A DNA stretch of 64,000 nt, from positions 32,427 through 96,426 of the forward strand of contig NZ_LMDG01000008.1 of the NCBI RefSeq assembly GCF_001426265.1. Direction: 5' to 3'. Positions 1-8,466 of the stretch are shown here, in pieces. The translations under genes were made by a program, and so were the position numbers. Positions within the stretch are counted from its first letter, which is position 1. Each line of letters starts with the position of its first letter. Under the pieces are notes generated by a model. The model made no database searches. It was given only the letters and a program-made list of their open reading frames with translations, and was not told the origin of the DNA. The DNA comes from Rhizobium sp. Root1220 (GTDB taxonomy: Bacteria; Pseudomonadota; Alphaproteobacteria; Rhizobiales; Rhizobiaceae).

Positions 1-659
1 TCACCAACCAGGAGCCGGACTACCTGCTGACGGACATTCATCGGCAGGCACGCGATAACCCGATCATCCAGCTCGCGATGCAGATCCGCGAGGGCAAGGA
101 GATCATGCATGGTGATTACGGTGCGGCACAAGTGATTTCCAAGAACGAGGTCAACCAGTCGCTGGTTCTCGATGCCGACCAGGTACTGGTCGGCACCAAT
201 CGCACGCGCCGACGCTACAATCAGCGCCTGCGCGAGTTGAAAGGCTTTTCCACCGACTATCCGCAGACCGGCGACAAGCTGGTATGCCTGCGCAACGATC
301 CCGCGAAGGGATTGCTCAACGGCTCGCTCTGGCAGGTGATGACGTCGTCGAAGGAGACCACGAAACCGGGCATCAACCTGCTTATCCGGCCGGAAGACGA
401 TGACATGGATCGCGGTGCCGCCAAGATAAAGCTGCTGAAGCAGGCATTCGAGGACGTCGATGGCGAGATTCCCTGGAACACGCGCAAGCGCTACGACGAG
501 TTCGACTTTGGTTATGCACTGACGGTCCACAAGGCGCAGGGCTCGCAATGGAACAATGTGGTGTTGTTCGATGAGAGCTGGGCATTTCGAGACACCCGCG
601 AGCGATGGCTCTACACCGCCGTCACGCGCGCGGCAGAAACGCTGACAATCGTGCGATAG
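1..659 (+). CDS. RecD-like ATP-dependent DNA helicase, C-terminal part
   Basis: Partial gene: the frame is open from base 3, and about 218 C-terminal residues remain. Near its start there is an IHRQA segment typical of RecD/UvrD-like helicases. Near its end are the motifs ALTVHKAQGSQW and LYTAVTRA, which are the conserved late helicase motifs that include the arginine used in ATP hydrolysis. Enzymes of this family unwind DNA using ATP, in repair or in phage and plasmid metabolism. The Walker A and B motifs should lie before the window and cannot be checked. The family call is firm; the exact role is not. Confidence 0.8.
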   Translation, partial: TNQEPDYLLTDIHRQARDNPIIQLAMQIREGKEIMHGDYGAAQVISKNEVNQSLVLDADQVLVGTNRTRRRYNQRLRELKGFSTDYPQTGDKLVCLRNDPAKGLLNGSLWQVMTSSKETTKPGINLLIRPEDDDMDRGAAKIKLLKQAFEDVDGEIPWNTRKRYDEFDFGYALTVHKAQGSQWNNVVLFDESWAFRDTRERWLYTAVTRAAETLTIVR

Positions 660-709
660 GCCACGCCTGGAAATGCTGTGGAGATCGTAGTGCCCGCGAG
701 AATGCGGCT

Positions 710-1396
710 TCAGACCTGAACGACGCCCAGCAGAACGGCTTTGGCTATTGCCTGAAAGCGATTGTTGGCGCTGAACTTTCGAATGATCCCTGCTTCCAGA
801 GATTGTGCATCGTCGTCCTTGAGATCGAGCGTGCGGGCAATGCGGTGGGTCGACAATCCTCCGGCCATCAGCGCAAGACAGCGCGATTCCTGGTCCGTCA
901 GCGCTGTTTCGTTCTGATTGTCGTTGAACTGCGCTTCGTCGCGGTCGCGATTGTCAAGGAGATCGCTTACCTGCTGCAACTGGCGATGCAGCGTCGACAT
1001 CTCCGCGGTCAGTTCACGCTTGCGCGTCATCAATGCGGCATTGAAGATACCTTCGGCAGCTTCCTGCGAATCCGCGTTGCGGAAGTCTTTCATCAGATCC
1101 TGGATGACGGCCACTGCCATCCCGCTTTCGCGGCAGGCATTGATTACCGCCATCCGCATGACATCGCCCTGATCGTAGACGCGCATAAGCCCGATCCGGC
1201 TCGCGGAGATCAACCCTTTTTCTTCGTAGAAATGGAGGGTCCTGTGCGTCACGCCAAAGGCGTTCGCCATGTCTGCGATCGGCACTCTCCCGCGAGGAAG
1301 GTCGGCTGGGAGTGTGGCAAGCGGGAGGAACAGGTGCTTGGGGAGCGATTGCGGGGACGTGCCTGACGAAAACGTCTGCTTGTAAGTTTCTGCCAT
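710..1396 (-). CDS. MerR-type regulator with LuxR-like C-terminal helix-turn-helix
   Basis: The protein has 228 residues. Residues about 37-105 form a MerR-type winged helix (VTHRTLHFYEEKGLI, the usual T..TLR.YE..GL pattern). A helical stretch follows at about 120-150. Residues about 168-228 read like a LuxR/GerE helix-turn-helix: LTDQESRCLALMAGGLS, IARTLDL and a final NRFQAIAKAVLLG. MerR proteins usually carry a ligand or metal domain after the coiled coil, so a second DNA-binding-like domain is unusual. No metal-binding cysteine cluster is visible. The target is unknown; it could repress itself through the palindromes in the upstream gap. Confidence 0.75.
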   Translation of the reverse strand: MAETYKQTFSSGTSPQSLPKHLFLPLATLPADLPRGRVPIADMANAFGVTHRTLHFYEEKGLISASRIGLMRVYDQGDVMRMAVINACRESGMAVAVIQDLMKDFRNADSQEAAEGIFNAALMTRKRELTAEMSTLHRQLQQVSDLLDNRDRDEAQFNDNQNETALTDQESRCLALMAGGLSTHRIARTLDLKDDDAQSLEAGIIRKFSANNRFQAIAKAVLLGVVQV

Positions 1397-1816
1397 GAAC
1401 CCTCCTGTTGTGCATGCGGTTCTGCGCGTTGCAGAAGCGGTGCGGTCGAGCGGTGTTCCTGTGAGTGTCCTTGTTCAACGTTGAAGTAACGCAAGCGGGA
1501 TTATTCGATATCCTGCACTTACGTTATGCGCGAATAACATATCTTGTTCGTACTAAAAATAGTGACTTTTAAATAGGAGAGCAATGCACCGGAAAGATTG
1601 CAGGAAGTGCCTCCTCACCAAACGGAAGGCGGTCTGAAAACTAACGATTAAGTGTTTGAAAAACGGTCAAGGGAAACTGGAGCTACGTTAATCCTCATGC
1701 GCTCTTTAGTTGTATTTAGTTATCAGCGATTCGCATGCATCCATGCACGAATCTGGTTGGCCCTGGCGGCATGATTGGCTTAAAAGCAAATATCCTTTGT
1801 TCAGTGGAAATCCGCC
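1397..1816. other. Intergenic region between MerR-type gene and pdxJ
   Basis: This 420-base gap separates divergent genes. It holds a 12-base perfect palindrome TTCAACGTTGAA at 1474-1485 and an inverted repeat GTTAT-N6-ATAAC at 1523-1538. Both lie upstream of the MerR-type gene, so they are candidate operators. The rest is AT-richer than its surroundings and has no convincing reading frame. Confidence 0.45.
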
Positions 1817-2569
1817 ATGCCAACTACGCTTTCCGTGAATCTCAATGCCGTGGCAATGCTGCGCAATCGTCGTGATCTGCCTTGGCCCAGCGTCGAAGCA
1901 CTGGGCCGCATCGCGCTCAACGCGGGTGCGAGTGGCTTGACTGTCCACCCTAGACCAGACCAGCGTCATATCCGTTTTTCTGACCTACCCGTGATCCGCA
2001 ATCTGATCGACGACGAGTTTCCGCATGCGGAATTCAACATCGAGGGCTATCCGACGGACGACTTCCTCGAACTCTGCGAGCGGGCAGCGCCCGAACAGGT
2101 GACGCTGGTTCCGGATGACCCTTCGCAGGCCACCTCCGATCACGGCTGGGATTTTCGCGCACATCGCCAGTTTTTGACCGAGGTGATCGGGCGTTTGAAG
2201 GCGACGGGAACGCGTGTGTCACTGTTTGCGGATGGAGACGGCGATGCAGACGCTGTTGCAATCGCGAAGGCAACGGGTGCCGACCGGATCGAACTTTACA
2301 CCGGTCCTTACGGCGGCTGCTACGATGCGCCGGAACGGGCGGGTCCGATCCTCGAGGCGCTTGGCAAGACGGCGGATGCCGCGCTTGCGCTGGGGCTGGG
2401 CGTCAATGCCGGACATGACCTGACCGTGGCGAACCTGCCACCGCTTGTTACACGCATCCCCAAGCTGGCCGAGGTGTCCATCGGACATGGGTTGACGGCG
2501 GATGCGCTGGAGTATGGCATGGCTGAAACCGTGCGCCGGTTTTGCCGCGCCTGCGGCCAGAAAGTCTGA
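1817..2569 (+). CDS. pdxJ: Pyridoxine 5'-phosphate synthase PdxJ
   Basis: The 250-residue product has the normal PdxJ length. It starts with [15 protein letters not shown], carries the conserved [13 protein letters not shown] and FNIEGYP segments and ends with the VNAGHDLT and [13 protein letters not shown] phosphate-binding region. PdxJ condenses 1-deoxy-D-xylulose 5-phosphate with 3-amino-1-hydroxyacetone phosphate to make pyridoxine 5'-phosphate, the last ring-closing step of DXP-dependent vitamin B6 synthesis in the cytosol. It is a TIM barrel. The gene stands alone, and a strong terminator follows 16 bases after the stop. Confidence 0.95.
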   Translation: MPTTLSVNLNAVAMLRNRRDLPWPSVEALGRIALNAGASGLTVHPRPDQRHIRFSDLPVIRNLIDDEFPHAEFNIEGYPTDDFLELCERAAPEQVTLVPDDPSQATSDHGWDFRAHRQFLTEVIGRLKATGTRVSLFADGDGDADAVAIAKATGADRIELYTGPYGGCYDAPERAGPILEALGKTADAALALGLGVNAGHDLTVANLPPLVTRIPKLAEVSIGHGLTADALEYGMAETVRRFCRACGQKV

Positions 2570-2585
2570 GACCCCGCGTTCCGGC

Positions 2586-2617
2586 AGATCCGCCCGCTGG
2601 AGCCGGGCGGATCTTTT
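2586..2617 (+). terminator. Rho-independent terminator after pdxJ
   Basis: An 11-base perfect stem (AGATCCGCCCG paired with CGGGCGGATCT) closes a 7-base loop and runs into TTTT. It lies between the convergent pdxJ and NmrA-family genes. Confidence 0.85.
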
Positions 2618-2627
2618 GCTACCCGCG

Positions 2628-3515
2628 TCAGGCGAGGAGGCTTGCCTTGTGTGCCGCGATGAAGGCTTCGAGCTTCTCCGGCTGCTTGCCGGTCAGTGTC
2701 TTTACGTCGCCTGTCACTATGTCGAAATTTCCGGCGCGAATGTTCGCGTCGGCAGATACCAGCATGTCGGCGACGAAATCGGGCAGTCCCGCGCTGCGCA
2801 GCCCCTGACCCAGCTGCTCATCAGAAACCTTGACTGCCATGAGCGGCTTCCCGACCGCGGTCGCGACAACGGCGGCGATCTCATCGGCTGTCAACGATTC
2901 ACTGCCGGTCAATGTGTAGGTGGCGTTTTCGCTGGTGCCCGACGCCAGTGCTGCGGCAATCGCTATTGCGCAGTCCTCGCGAGAGACGTTCGAAACCTTT
3001 CCGTCACCACTGCCTGTAAACCAGTTGCCGGCCTGCAGATTGTGCGGCATGCCGAGCAGGTAGTTGTCCATGTACCATGCATTACGGAAGATCGTGTAGG
3101 GTATGCCGCTGGCCTTCAACGCATTCTCGGTGCCAAGATGATCCGGCGCGAAGGTAACCAGCGAATTGTTCGGCGCAGGCATAGACGTATAGGCGATGTG
3201 CTTGACCCCAGCCCTGATGGCAGCCTCAACGGCGGTCGTATGCTGCTTGAGCCGCTGGCCGGGGACAGCAAGCGCGTCGGTGCTGATGATCAGCAGGCGA
3301 TCCACGCCTTTGAAGGCGACGTCCAGCGTGGCTGCGTCATCGAAATCTGCCTTGCGGGTTGAGACACCTTTGGCAGCGAGATCTGCGAGCTTTGCCGGGT
3401 CGCGTGTTGCGGCGACGAGATGCGCCGTGGGAACCTTGTAGGTCTCGAGCAGGTGATGAAGGATGCGCTGGCCGAGTTGGCCGGCGGCGCCGGTGATAAG
3501 GATGGTTTCGCTCAT
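2628..3515 (-). CDS. NmrA-family NAD(P)H:quinone oxidoreductase (QorB-like)
   Basis: This 295-residue product starts ETILITGAAGQLGQRILHHL, an N-terminal Rossmann fold with the GxxGxxG dinucleotide motif. It continues with the NmrA pattern (KADFDDAATLDVAFKGVDRLLIIS, then VKHIAYTSMPAP). QorB/YtfG proteins reduce quinones with NADPH. The frame stays open far upstream, but the ATG at 3515 is preferred because homology begins there. An HxlR regulator is divergent, the same layout as E. coli ytfG-ytfH, so redox- or electrophile-responsive control is likely. The substrate is not proven. Confidence 0.85.
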   Translation of the reverse strand: MSETILITGAAGQLGQRILHHLLETYKVPTAHLVAATRDPAKLADLAAKGVSTRKADFDDAATLDVAFKGVDRLLIISTDALAVPGQRLKQHTTAVEAAIRAGVKHIAYTSMPAPNNSLVTFAPDHLGTENALKASGIPYTIFRNAWYMDNYLLGMPHNLQAGNWFTGSGDGKVSNVSREDCAIAIAAALASGTSENATYTLTGSESLTADEIAAVVATAVGKPLMAVKVSDEQLGQGLRSAGLPDFVADMLVSADANIRAGNFDIVTGDVKTLTGKQPEKLEAFIAAHKASLLA

Positions 3516-3633
3516 GATTCTGCCTCTGGGTGCTGTGTGGTCTCTAAATGAGACTAGCTCTAAAATAGGAATTGACCGAAGGCTGTAAAGAAGGCAGTTT
3601 TTGCGCCATACGTTACCAAAAGGGAACCAACGC

Positions 3634-4053
3634 ATGAGCGGTACGGTCGTCAACCTGAAGAGCAAGGCAGCATCCGGCGTACGCCGCGACGTCGACCTCA
3701 GCAACCTTGATTTCAACAATTGCCCGGTGCGCGACATGATGCAGCAGATCGGCGGCAAGTGGTCGACGCTGATGCTGGAAGCACTGTCTAAGCGGCCGTA
3801 TCGATTCGGCGAGTTGCGCCGGATGATCCCCGATATCTCGCAGCGCATGCTGACGCAGACACTGCGTGACCTCCAACGCGACGGTTACATCGAGCGCGAG
3901 GTGTTCCCCACCAAGCCGCCAAGCGTCGAATACCGGATGACCGATCTCGGACAGTCTCTTTATGGCACGCTGGCGCTGCTGCTCAACTGGGCAGAGGAGA
4001 ACCACGATGCGGTCCGCGCTGCCCGGCTGCGTTTTGATTCGGCCCCGACCTGA
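3634..4053 (+). CDS. HxlR-family transcriptional regulator
   Basis: The product has 139 residues. The HxlR winged helix covers about residues 25-120: a cysteine in NNCPVRDMMQQIGGKWS, then FGELRRMIPDISQRMLTQTLRDLQRDG and VEYRMTDLGQSL. The conserved N-terminal cysteine is the redox sensor in QorR/YodB-type members. The ATG at 3634 has AGGGAA 8 bases upstream and is preferred to a TTG at 3601. It is divergent from the quinone oxidoreductase gene and probably represses it through the 118-base shared gap. Confidence 0.88.
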   Translation: MSGTVVNLKSKAASGVRRDVDLSNLDFNNCPVRDMMQQIGGKWSTLMLEALSKRPYRFGELRRMIPDISQRMLTQTLRDLQRDGYIEREVFPTKPPSVEYRMTDLGQSLYGTLALLLNWAEENHDAVRAARLRFDSAPT

Positions 4054-4060
4054 TGCAGGA

Positions 4061-5269
4061 CTACTTCCTGTGCTTTTCGGTCAGGAAGAGCAGGAAGGAG
4101 AAGGCGGGGAAGCACAGGCCGATCCAGGCCGTCATTGTCCAGCCGCCCGTGGCATATGCCCAGCCACCGACGGCCGAACCCAGAGCGCCGCCTGCGAAGA
4201 AGGTGGCCATGTAAAGACCATTCAGGCGGCTGCGGTGTTCGGCGCTGATCGCATAGATCGCACGCTGACCGCAGACGAGATTGGTCGTCACCCCGAAGTC
4301 GAGAAGAATCGCAGCGGCGGTCAGCAACAGCAGGGCGGTCAGCGAACCGTCTGTCGTGAAATGACTGATGAGAAACGCTGACATGCCGAGCAGCATGGCC
4401 AGCGCTGAGGCTGCTCGCGTAAGCCCGCGATCGGCCATACGGCCGGCGATCGGCGAGGCGATGGCGCCGGCGGCGCCTGCAAGCGCGAACAGCGCTATGC
4501 CGTTCTGCGTCAGGCCGAACCTGGGGCTGGCGAGCAACAGGGGCGTTGTTGTCCAGAAAAGGCTGAAGGCTCCGAACATGCCTGCCTGATAAAGTGCTCG
4601 GCGCTGCAGGATGCGGGAATGCAGGGCAAGGTGTGCCATGGAGGCTAGCAATTCGCCGTAGCCCAGCTTGGTGTGAGGAACCCGGACCGGCAAGGTGGCG
4701 CGCAGAATGACGACTAGGACGATCATGAATGCAGCGGTCACGAAGTAGACCATGTGCCACGAACTGCCCTCCGCGACGAAGCTGGCGAAGGGGCGAGCGA
4801 GCATGATACCGCAAAGCAGGCCGCTCATGACATTGCCGACGACCCGGCCGCGCGTGGCGTCAGGCGCCATGTTGGCGGCGAATGGGACGAGGACTTGTAC
4901 CGCGACCGACGCTAATCCGATACAGAGCGAGGCCGTGAGAAACATCATCGGCGTCGATGAGAGGGCGGCCCCAACGAGGGCAACGGCGGAGACGACGATC
5001 AGCGTCAGCACCAGCTTGCGGTTTTCGAGCAGATCACCAAGCGGCACGATCAACAGCAATCCCAGGCCGTAGCCAATCTGCGTCAGGGTCACGATCAGGC
5101 CGGTCGCGGCCGGACTGAAACCAAGCGAGGCACTGATCGGGCCAGCCAGCGGCTGCCCGTAGTAAAGATTGGCAGCCACTAGGCCGCAGGCAGCAGCAAA
5201 GAGGAAGGTCATCAAGGGCGAGATCGTCTGGGGAGCGATGGTTTCTCGCGTGGTGGCTGAAAGGCTCAT
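4061..5269 (-). CDS. MFS transporter
   Basis: The 402-residue product is very hydrophobic, with about 12 predicted membrane helices. The cytoplasmic loop after helix 2 reads PLGDLLENRKLVL, a variant of the GxLaDrxGrr motif A of the major facilitator family. The second half has GRMADRGLTRAASAL at the matching place. MFS proteins of this YnfM-like type export small molecules by proton antiport. The TetR gene upstream runs in the same direction with an 84-base gap, a usual regulator-efflux arrangement. The substrate cannot be told. Confidence 0.85.
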   Translation of the reverse strand: MSLSATTRETIAPQTISPLMTFLFAAACGLVAANLYYGQPLAGPISASLGFSPAATGLIVTLTQIGYGLGLLLIVPLGDLLENRKLVLTLIVVSAVALVGAALSSTPMMFLTASLCIGLASVAVQVLVPFAANMAPDATRGRVVGNVMSGLLCGIMLARPFASFVAEGSSWHMVYFVTAAFMIVLVVILRATLPVRVPHTKLGYGELLASMAHLALHSRILQRRALYQAGMFGAFSLFWTTTPLLLASPRFGLTQNGIALFALAGAAGAIASPIAGRMADRGLTRAASALAMLLGMSAFLISHFTTDGSLTALLLLTAAAILLDFGVTTNLVCGQRAIYAISAEHRSRLNGLYMATFFAGGALGSAVGGWAYATGGWTMTAWIGLCFPAFSFLLFLTEKHRK

Positions 5270-5353
5270 GCTAGACTCCGGAGGGCAGGGAGGCGTTGAG
5301 ATCGTGTTGCAAAGGCTGTCCGAAACTCCGCTCAGCTTCGTCGAATGCGGCGG

Positions 5354-5971
5354 TCAGGTGAGCAGCTTCAAGGCTATTTCGGCCACGGAAGCCATATCTT
5401 CTTCATTGGGTCCGGTCTTCCCGACGACGCGCATGCCTTTGGTCAGGCAGACTAGCGCGCGCGCCGTGGCCGAAGCGTCAATTTCGCTGGAAATCGAACC
5501 GTCTCTCTGACCGAGGCGAATAAGCTCGGCGATCGACGCTTCGTCGGTCGCAAAGGCAGCAGCGACGCGGTTGGCGGCTTCCTCGTCAAATAGTGCGAGC
5601 TCGTTTGCGCTTCCGACAACCAGGCAGCCACGCCGCCCGGACTCGCCGTGAGACGAGATGACGTAGGAGGCCAGTACTTCGCGGAGCTTGTCACGGCCTG
5701 TCTCGACTTTTGCGAGCCTGGCGTCGAGCAGGCCGAGGCGGACCGCGCGATACCGATCAAAGGCCGCGAGGAAGATTCCCCTCTTGTCCCTGAAGGCTTT
5801 GTAGACACTGCCCGCGGCGACTTCCATTGCTTCCGTCAGTTCGCTTATCGAGGCGGCGTGGTAGCCGCGCTCGGAGAAGACGCGCAGCGCCTTGTCGAGC
5901 GCCGTATCCATGTCGAACTGCCGCGGTCTGCCGCGTGTCCGTGTTTCTTTCGATACCGTTGCGATCGTCAT
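5354..5971 (-). CDS. TetR/AcrR-family transcriptional regulator
   Basis: The product has 205 residues. The N-terminal TetR helix-turn-helix is clear (GRPRQFDMDTALDKALRVF, then ISELTEAMEVAAGSVYKAF). The C-terminal ligand domain is all helical and carries GCLVVGSANELA, seen in many one-cysteine TetR regulators. It precedes the MFS gene in the same direction, so it probably represses an efflux unit that includes itself. A 16-base inverted repeat lies 14 bases before its start. Confidence 0.9.
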   Translation of the reverse strand: MTIATVSKETRTRGRPRQFDMDTALDKALRVFSERGYHAASISELTEAMEVAAGSVYKAFRDKRGIFLAAFDRYRAVRLGLLDARLAKVETGRDKLREVLASYVISSHGESGRRGCLVVGSANELALFDEEAANRVAAAFATDEASIAELIRLGQRDGSISSEIDASATARALVCLTKGMRVVGKTGPNEEDMASVAEIALKLLT

Positions 5972-5984
5972 GGTGATCTAATTA

Positions 5985-6000
5985 GGAAATGATCGTTTCC
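5985..6000. promoter_or_regulatory. Probable TetR operator
   Basis: GGAAATGATCGTTTCC is an inverted repeat with one mismatch, just upstream of the TetR start at 5971. It is inferred to be the self-repression site for the TetR-MFS unit. Confidence 0.65.
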
Positions 6001-6031
6001 AAATCAAGCGAAATTTTTGCGACGCAGCAAA

Positions 6032-6949
6032 TCAGATGTCCAGAACCCACGTTTGCCCATTCTCTTCCGGGCCGAACATCCGATGTCTCTCTTCGGAGAC
6101 AAGTCGGAAACCTCTCCCGATGTAGATGGCGCGCGCGGCATGGAGGATGTCGTTGGTCCAAAGCGATATCTGGCGATATCCCTTGGCCTCTGCAAAGTGG
6201 ATACATTCGTCAACCAGTGTCCTGCCGAGGCCGAGACCGCGGGCTGCCTTGTCCACATAGAGGAGGCGGAGCTTCGCGATACCGTCTCCGCCATCGGCAA
6301 TCAAAACCGAGCCGATATTGATGCCGCCGCTTTCCGCCATCCAGCAGCACTCTTTTGCCGCGTCGAAGTTCGTCAGGAATCTGCCTGCGACCTCGGCAAC
6401 GAGGCCTTCGAAGCGCATGTCCCAGCCATACTCCTCGGTATAGGCCTTGCTCTGGCTCTGGATGATCCAGCCGATGTCACCTGGTCTATGGGCGCGAATG
6501 ATGGCTGGCGCCGATTTGACCTCCGGGTCCAGTCGGGCACGAATGGTGTTCATCGCCGACACGACGTGTCGCTGCTCAGCATCGCTGAGGCGTTGGAACC
6601 GCTCGGCAAGCTGTGCATTCGAGCGTCTGCCGAGTTCCTCGAATTGTCGACCTCCCTCGTCGGTGACCGTTATAACCTGGCTGCGCAAATCGGTGGGGTC
6701 GGCCTTGGTTTCTATCAGGGAGTCGCTGCGAAAACGCTTGAGAATGCGGCTGAGATAGGCAGGGTCGAGCTGCAGGTCTTTCGCGAGCGCAACCGCGCTG
6801 ACACGACCGCGCGAGCCGACCTCGAAGAGAACGCGCGCATCGGTGAGCGTGAACGGCGTGTTGAGATACGCCTTGTTCAGGACGCCGAGAAAATTCGTGT
6901 AGAAGCGATTGAAGTCGCGGGCGGAATTGATCAGCGCAGGATCGGGCAT
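6032..6949 (-). CDS. MarR-GNAT fusion: regulator and acetyltransferase
   Basis: The product has 305 residues. Residues about 1-145 form a MarR winged helix (FTLTDARVLFEVG, LDPAYLSRILKRF, DLRSQVITVTDEG). Residues about 150-305 form a GNAT acetyltransferase with the acetyl-CoA loop in LYVDKAARGLGLGRTLVDE. The ATG at 6949 has AGGAGA 9 bases upstream and is preferred to an ATG 36 bases earlier. Fusions like this are known in many bacteria; the acetyl target is unknown. A palindrome sits just upstream, and an amino-acid racemase gene precedes it in the same direction. Confidence 0.88.
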   Translation of the reverse strand: MPDPALINSARDFNRFYTNFLGVLNKAYLNTPFTLTDARVLFEVGSRGRVSAVALAKDLQLDPAYLSRILKRFRSDSLIETKADPTDLRSQVITVTDEGGRQFEELGRRSNAQLAERFQRLSDAEQRHVVSAMNTIRARLDPEVKSAPAIIRAHRPGDIGWIIQSQSKAYTEEYGWDMRFEGLVAEVAGRFLTNFDAAKECCWMAESGGINIGSVLIADGGDGIAKLRLLYVDKAARGLGLGRTLVDECIHFAEAKGYRQISLWTNDILHAARAIYIGRGFRLVSEERHRMFGPEENGQTWVLDI

Positions 6950-6989
6950 CGGACAAGGTCTCCTAATGAAGACTTTGTCCTGCAATTGA

Positions 6990-7002
6990 TTGACTGAGTC
7001 AA
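6990..7002. promoter_or_regulatory. Probable MarR-type operator
   Basis: TTGACTGAGTCAA is a perfect 13-base palindrome around a central G, in the 59-base gap between the racemase and MarR-GNAT genes. AATT and AATTAA flank it, as is common for MarR boxes. Confidence 0.55.
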
Positions 7003-7008
7003 TTAAAT

Positions 7009-7728
7009 TCAGGCTGCGGCCGTTTCCTTGATGGCCTCTTCGCCGATCGAGAAATCGACTGCCGCCTTGGCGTGGATTGCCGTCGTGTCAAAACCCGGAA
7101 GGGGGAGTCGGTTCGGATCGAGGATCAGGCAAATTTCGGTGCAGCCGAGAATGATGCCGTCGGCGCCCTTTGCGTGCGCGCGCTCGATAATCCTCATAAG
7201 CTTTTCGCGGGAGCTTTCAACAACCTTGCCGGCGCAAAGCTCGTTGAAGATGATGTCGTGAACCGTGGTGCGATCAGCTGCCTCTGGAACCATGATGTCG
7301 ACGCCTAGCGTCTTCATGCGGTCGGCATAGAAGCCGTGCTCCATCGTATAGCGGGTGGCGAGCAGCAACGGGCGCTTGCAGCTTGCAGCCTTCAGCGATC
7401 TCGCCGTCTCGTCAATGATGTGGATCAGGGGTACGGATATGCGGGACGCGACCTGATCGGCGATGAGATGCATGGTGTTGGTGCAGATGAGAACGCAGTT
7501 CGCCCCGCCGGCCTGCAAGTTCAGGGCCACGTCTCCCAATCGATTGGCTGCGGCGGTCCAATCTCCGGCCTTCTGCATCGAGACGATCTCTTCGAAGTTT
7601 ACGGAATGCATGACAAGCTCAGCGGAAGCCAGGCCGCCCAGACGCTCACGCACCATCTCGTTGATCAGACGATAATAGACTGCGGAACTCTCAAAGCTCA
7701 TGCCGCCGATCAGGCCTATTGTCTGCAT
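7009..7728 (-). CDS. Aspartate/glutamate racemase family protein
   Basis: The product has 239 residues. The family marks are the start MQTIGLIGGMSFESSAVYY and two catalytic cysteines, in ICTNTMHL and in ILGCTEICL. These enzymes invert the alpha carbon of aspartate, glutamate or related acids by a two-cysteine, PLP-free mechanism. The ATG at 7728 is chosen because homology starts there and GGAG lies upstream. A divergent Lrp/AsnC gene is a likely regulator. Substrate specificity is not known. Confidence 0.88.
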   Translation of the reverse strand: MQTIGLIGGMSFESSAVYYRLINEMVRERLGGLASAELVMHSVNFEEIVSMQKAGDWTAAANRLGDVALNLQAGGANCVLICTNTMHLIADQVASRISVPLIHIIDETARSLKAASCKRPLLLATRYTMEHGFYADRMKTLGVDIMVPEAADRTTVHDIIFNELCAGKVVESSREKLMRIIERAHAKGADGIILGCTEICLILDPNRLPLPGFDTTAIHAKAAVDFSIGEEAIKETAAA

Positions 7729-7885
7729 TTTCCTGCTCTCCCGTACTGCATTCTGATTTGACAATCATGCATCGAGCGTCGCGCAAATTGCGTGCATTGT
7801 TTGTCGGAATTGCCAGTTTCGCGGTCGTGGGTTGCGCGTTTTTGTTAAGTTGTGCAAAATATCGGCGTAATTGTCGGGGACTACA

Positions 7886-8350
7886 ATGCTGGACGATCGC
7901 GATCGACGAATTCTGGAATATCTGCAGGCGGATGCCGGCGTTTCCGTGGCGGAGCTTGCAGAGCGCATTGCGCTGTCGGTCTCGGCCTGTTCGCGTCGCA
8001 TCCAGCGGCTGGAGGAGAGCGGGCACATCGCCCGACGGATTGTGGTTCTCGACCGTGAAAAGATGGGCGTTCCGACAACCGTATTCGCAATGGTCAAGAC
8101 TGCGCACCATTCCGACGAGTGGATCGACAAGCTGCGGCGCGTGATTGGCGATATACCGGAGATCGTGGAGGCACATCGGCTGACGGGCAACTACGACTAT
8201 ATCCTGAAGATCGTGCTGCCGCGTGTCGAGCACTACGATGTCATCTACAAACAGATCGTTCGGAAGGTCGAACTCTTCGACGTCTCCGCATCGATCTCGA
8301 TGGAGTTGCTGAAAGGTGGCATCTCCATTCCCGTTGGCTATGCCGAATAG
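7886..8350 (+). CDS. Lrp/AsnC-family transcriptional regulator
   Basis: The product has 154 residues. It has an N-terminal helix-turn-helix (LDDRDRRILEYLQADAGVS, ACSRRIQRLEESGHI) and a C-terminal RAM ligand domain (VEAHRLTGNYDYILKIVLP). Lrp/AsnC proteins sense amino acids and form octamers on DNA. The ATG at 7886 is preferred to a TTG at 7871. It is divergent from the racemase gene and so may control it in response to an amino acid. Confidence 0.9.
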   Translation: MLDDRDRRILEYLQADAGVSVAELAERIALSVSACSRRIQRLEESGHIARRIVVLDREKMGVPTTVFAMVKTAHHSDEWIDKLRRVIGDIPEIVEAHRLTGNYDYILKIVLPRVEHYDVIYKQIVRKVELFDVSASISMELLKGGISIPVGYAE

Positions 8351-8466
8351 CAAGCACACAACGGCCGACATTCGAGCTGCGCAGGTAAGCTATGCGAAGG
8401 CATAGGTTGAATGCTGTCTCCAATCAACGACATTGGCACCGACGTATTGGCACGGAAGGGTAGCGC

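Noticed and set aside
605..1366. Plus-strand frame of 253 codons over the MerR-type gene
   Set aside because: Shadow frame; the minus strand has clear MerR and LuxR-like motifs.
6017..6997. Plus-strand frame of 326 codons over the MarR-GNAT gene
   Set aside because: Shadow of a GC-rich gene with clear motifs on the minus strand.
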